The position numbers and the translations under genes are program-made. This document shows, one piece after another, positions 6,469 to 8,938 of a stretch of DNA of 8,938 nucleotides. Below the pieces are notes generated by a model. It saw only the letters and a list, made by a program, of their open reading frames with translations. It had not been told where the DNA came from and searched no databases. The DNA is from Actinomycetes bacterium. Lineage in GTDB: Bacteria; Actinomycetota; Acidimicrobiia; Acidimicrobiales; Palsa-688. Each line of letters opens with the position of its first letter. Position 1 is the stretch's first letter. The stretch covers positions 1 through 8,938 of the forward strand of contig JAKABK010000048.1 of assembly GCA_021796905.1 (NCBI GenBank). The letters are read 5' to 3'.

Positions 6469-7149
6469 TCAGAACAGGTGGATCCGGTTGAGCGGCCAGA
6501 TCCGCAGGAACGCCTGCCCGACGATCAGACGGGCCGGGACCGGTCCCCAGTAGCGGGAATCGTCGGAGTCGCCCCGGTTGTCACCCATCATGTAGTAGTA
6601 GCCCTTCGGGAGGTGCAGGGTGTCGCCGACACAGTCGACCAGCGACATCCCAGGGGCGTGGTCACAGATCGGCGGTCCCGGCGACGCCTTGGCCGCCGCC
6701 GACAGCCACGGCTGGTGGAGCAGCTTGCCGTCGACGTAGATCTCCCCGTGCGGACCGGAGCGCAGCGTCTCGCCGGGCAGTCCGACGACCCGCTTGATCA
6801 GGTAGGTGAAGTTGCCGCCCTCGGTGTCGGCCGGGGGTCGACGGAACACGACGATGTTGCCGGTGTGGACCGCCTCGAAGTCGTAGGCGAGCTTGTCGAC
6901 CAGGACCCGGTCGCCGATGTGGATGGTCGGCTCCATCGAGCCCGACGGGATCACGAACGCCTGCAGGACCCAGGTCTTCACCGCGAGCGCAGCGAGAAGG
7001 GCGACCACGGCGATCACCACCCACTCGGCGAGGTTGCGTCCCCTGCCCGGCCGGCGGGTCCCGCCGGGGGCAGCGCCGCTCCGATCGGCCGGCCCGGCGG
7101 TCCCCGGGGGGGCGGGAGCGGGGCCGGTGGTCTCGGCTGCTTCGGGCAC
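6469..7149 (-). CDS. lepB: Type I signal peptidase
   Basis: A 226-aa membrane-anchored serine protease that cleaves signal peptides from exported proteins, acting on the outer face of the cytoplasmic membrane. A Pro/Gly/Arg-rich cytoplasmic leader (1-40) is followed by one membrane span (about 42-62). Catalytic Ser71 is in VIPSGSMEPTI (66-76), and the general-base Lys119 is in YLIKRVVGLPGE (116-127). The C-terminal box GDNRGDSDDSRYWGPV (189-204) is intact. Two cysteines, C162 and C173, sit in the extracytoplasmic insert and could pair. The start is GTG at 7149, with GAGGT 1-6 nt upstream and only 10 nt after the pafC stop, so it is almost surely read from the pafBC transcript. In mycobacteria lepB is not at this locus, so its position between pafC and the tat genes is a lineage trait. 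Identity is secure. Confidence 0.97.
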   Translation of the reverse strand: MPEAAETTGPAPAPPGTAGPADRSGAAPGGTRRPGRGRNLAEWVVIAVVALLAALAVKTWVLQAFVIPSGSMEPTIHIGDRVLVDKLAYDFEAVHTGNIVVFRRPPADTEGGNFTYLIKRVVGLPGETLRSGPHGEIYVDGKLLHQPWLSAAAKASPGPPICDHAPGMSLVDCVGDTLHLPKGYYYMMGDNRGDSDDSRYWGPVPARLIVGQAFLRIWPLNRIHLF

Positions 7150-7159
7150 GACCTCGACG

Positions 7160-8140
7160 CTACAGAACCCCGGCCGGGGGTGGGCGGCGCCCGTCCCCCG
7201 GCTCCCGGCGCCGGTAGCGGGAGAGGACCCGGGCCGCGGCGTCGGGTCCGATGCTGCGGTCCCCCTCGACGACGGTCGCGTCCGGGCCGGCCCGCAGCAG
7301 CACCCGCTCCAACCAGGCCCGCTCGGCGACCCGGAGCCGGACCCTCAGCACCCCGCCGGGGAGCCTCTCGACCCCCTCGTGGGGGTAGCTCTCGGCTATC
7401 CACCACGCCGGGGCCCGGAGGTCGAGGACCACCACCGGGGAAGCCGGATCGGGGTGGAACACGGTGGTCGCGGTCGGCTCGTCGGGGGCGTCGAAACGCT
7501 CGGGGAGCAGCTCGGCCCGCCGGATCCGGTCCACCCGGAACAGCCGTTCGGCGGCGGCCTGCTCGCACCAGCCGCTCAGGTACCAGTCGCCACCGGAGTT
7601 GAAGACCCGCCAGGGGTGGACCACCCGGGTCGTGGTCCGGTCCCGGCCGAAGGAGTAGTACTCGATCCGAACCTTGCGCTGCTCGGACTGCCCCTTCGAG
7701 ATCAGGTCGAGGACCTCGCCGGGGACCGGGGTGAGCTCGACGTCGACCGGGCGGTCGGGGCCGAGCCCGAGGACCGCCCCGAGCTTGGCGAGCGCCCCCG
7801 CGAGCGCCCCGTCGTGGTCCCCGCCGGGCACCGACAGCAGCGCCTCCCCGGCGGCCACCAGGGCCAGGCCCTCCTCGGGGGTGAGCCGCAACGGTCGGTC
7901 GAAGTAGTCGGCGAAACGGATCCAGACCCGCCCGTCGGCGACGTCCACCTCGATCAGGGTGTCGGGGGTGAAGGGGTGCACCCCGCAGAGGAACAGCAGG
8001 TCGAGGTCGGCGAGCAGGTCGGCCTCGTCGACCTCGAAACGGCCGCAGACCTCCTCGACGGTCGGCCCGTCGTTGCTCGCCACCCACGGGACGATCGCGA
8101 GGAGCCGACCGAGCCGCTCGGTGGCGCTCGCCCGGCTCAC
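7160..8140 (-). CDS. pafC: WYL-domain transcriptional regulator PafC
   Basis: A 326-aa regulator; mycobacterial PafC is about 316 aa. PafB and PafC act together as the activator of the RecA/LexA-independent DNA-damage response in mycobacteria. The N-terminus (about 1-60) forms a degenerate winged-helix region with TVEEVCGRFEVDEADLLADL (27-46). The WYL domain covers about 150-215, with HPWRVFNSGGDWYLSGW (175-191) carrying W186-Y187-L188 and FRVDRI (201-206), followed by a C-terminal WCX-type region (about 235-310). The start is GTG at 8140 inside GTGA, which overlaps the pafB stop by 4 nt; there is no clear Shine-Dalgarno, so translation probably depends on re-initiation after PafB. The open frame extends further upstream, but that part is low-complexity Arg/Gly sequence antisense in character to nothing and simply the off-frame reading of pafB. 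The paf assignment rests on the paired WYL genes plus downstream tat-helY synteny. Confidence 0.9.
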   Translation of the reverse strand: MSRASATERLGRLLAIVPWVASNDGPTVEEVCGRFEVDEADLLADLDLLFLCGVHPFTPDTLIEVDVADGRVWIRFADYFDRPLRLTPEEGLALVAAGEALLSVPGGDHDGALAGALAKLGAVLGLGPDRPVDVELTPVPGEVLDLISKGQSEQRKVRIEYYSFGRDRTTTRVVHPWRVFNSGGDWYLSGWCEQAAAERLFRVDRIRRAELLPERFDAPDEPTATTVFHPDPASPVVVLDLRAPAWWIAESYPHEGVERLPGGVLRVRLRVAERAWLERVLLRAGPDATVVEGDRSIGPDAAARVLSRYRRREPGDGRRPPPAGVL

Positions 8141-8938
8141 CCGCGCGCCCCGGTCCGCCGGGCGGTCCCGGGCTCGTCGGCGGCCGGGCCGGGACCGGCC
8201 CCGACCGGACCGGCGATGCCCTCCAGCCAGTGGCACAGCTCGCTCCGCAGCTGCGCGGGTCCGAGCACCTCGGCGTGGTCGAGGAGACCGAGGACCCAGC
8301 TGCGCAAACCGTCCCTGCTGGTCACCCGCAACCCCAGCTCGACCGAGCCGTCGGGGTGGCGGGAGACCACCGCCGCCTCCCCCGCCGAGGCGACCGCCTC
8401 GGGGGCCGCCTCGGCGTCGACGAGCACCCGGACCTCGGTCTCGGGCCCGTCGCCGAGACGCCACGGCGGGATCGGCCCGGCCGCCGGTCCGGCCGGGCGT
8501 TCGAACGCGCCCGGTCCGCCGGTCGCGCTGATCGCGCCCTCGACCCGGTCCAGGCGGTAGAGCCGCTCCTCCCCCGCCTCCCCCCGGGCGTGGTCGAGGC
8601 CCGCCAGGTACCACCGCCCCCTGCGGTACGACAACCTCCAGGGGTCCACCACCCGGGGCTCCCCCCGGTAGACGAAACCGACCCGCCGGCGCTCGGCGAT
8701 CGCCCCGAAGACGACCGCCACGTCAGGCCCACCACCGAGCCCGGTCAGCTCCGCCCCGGGGACCGGGCCGGGCTGAGAGGGCGTCGGCGCCACCGGGCTG
8801 CCGACCTCCGGGCCCGGGGCCCCGACGGAGACCTCGGGAGCGCCCGGGGCGCTCGCCGCGAGCTTGCGGAGGGCGTCGCGGGAGACGCCCGGTGCCCACG
8901 GGCCGCCGGATCGGAGGGCGCCGGCGGCGAGGCGCAAC
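8137..8938 (-). CDS. pafB: WYL-domain transcriptional regulator PafB (5' end outside the window)
   Basis: The C-terminal 266 residues of the partner regulator to PafC; the start and the DNA-binding helix-turn-helix lie beyond position 8938. The first codon in the window (TTG at 8937) is read as internal Leu, because the family needs about 80-100 more N-terminal residues and the frame is open to the edge. The WYL domain shows VDPWRLSYRRGRWYLAGLDH (97-116 of the visible part) with W109-Y110-L111, and LYRLDRVEGA (126-135). A WCX-like region (about 165-240) follows. Between the N-terminal part and the WYL domain lies a Pro/Ala/Gly-rich stretch (30-62), and the C-terminus (242-266) is also low complexity. 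It ends in TGA at 8137-8139, sharing GTGA with the pafC start. By family it senses DNA damage with PafC and activates repair genes; pafA, the Pup ligase often upstream, may lie outside the window. Confidence 0.85.
   Translation of the reverse strand, partial: LRLAAGALRSGGPWAPGVSRDALRKLAASAPGAPEVSVGAPGPEVGSPVAPTPSQPGPVPGAELTGLGGGPDVAVVFGAIAERRRVGFVYRGEPRVVDPWRLSYRRGRWYLAGLDHARGEAGEERLYRLDRVEGAISATGGPGAFERPAGPAAGPIPPWRLGDGPETEVRVLVDAEAAPEAVASAGEAAVVSRHPDGSVELGLRVTSRDGLRSWVLGLLDHAEVLGPAQLRSELCHWLEGIAGPVGAGPGPAADEPGTARRTGARG

Noticed and set aside
6893..8560. Plus-strand open frame of 555 codons opposite lepB, pafC and pafB
   Set aside because: It spans three real genes on the other strand and has shadow-type composition.
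8141..8614. Upstream extension of the pafC reading frame to give a 484-aa protein
   Set aside because: The extra 158 residues are Arg/Gly-rich off-frame reading of pafB; the GTG at 8140 in the GTGA overlap gives the expected family length.

Overview
The window looks like chromosomal core sequence from a high-GC Actinomycetota bacterium. The sequence is very GC-rich, starts are often GTG or TTG, and the gene order pafB-pafC-(...)-tatA/B-tatC-helY is a known actinobacterial arrangement (the mycobacterial locus reads pafA-pafB-pafC-tatA-tatC-helY). A deep-branching class such as Acidimicrobiia is my guess, from the added lepB and the double-domain ThyX-like gene; the window alone does not prove it.

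Every supported gene lies on the minus strand, so transcription runs from high to low coordinates. From 8938 down: the 3' part of pafB (WYL-domain regulator, cut by the window edge) and pafC (WYL-domain regulator), joined by a 4-nt GTGA overlap; lepB (type I signal peptidase) 10 nt further on; a 162-nt non-coding gap; a 114-aa zinc-ribbon protein of unknown role; a 65-aa single-pass membrane protein of unknown role; a TatB-like gene; tatC; helY (Ski2/Mtr4-like helicase); and a 550-aa tandem ThyX-like protein whose stop lies 21 nt from the window start.

The genes form three themes. PafB/PafC form the transcriptional activator of the RecA-independent DNA-damage response in mycobacteria. LepB, TatB and TatC are protein export and signal-peptide processing, and the small membrane protein between them may belong to that group. 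HelY and the ThyX-like protein are nucleic-acid and nucleotide enzymes. Short gaps and overlaps suggest two transcription units, pafB-pafC-lepB and zinc ribbon-membrane protein-tatB-tatC-helY-thyX, although read-through is possible.

I see no mobile element, CRISPR array, tRNA, rRNA or phage gene. The large plus-strand open frames are GC-rich antisense shadows. I found no clear new defence or biosynthetic system. The points most worth a second look are the ThyX-like protein, whose two halves have each lost a different part of the catalytic motif, and the two uncharacterised small proteins beside the Tat genes.
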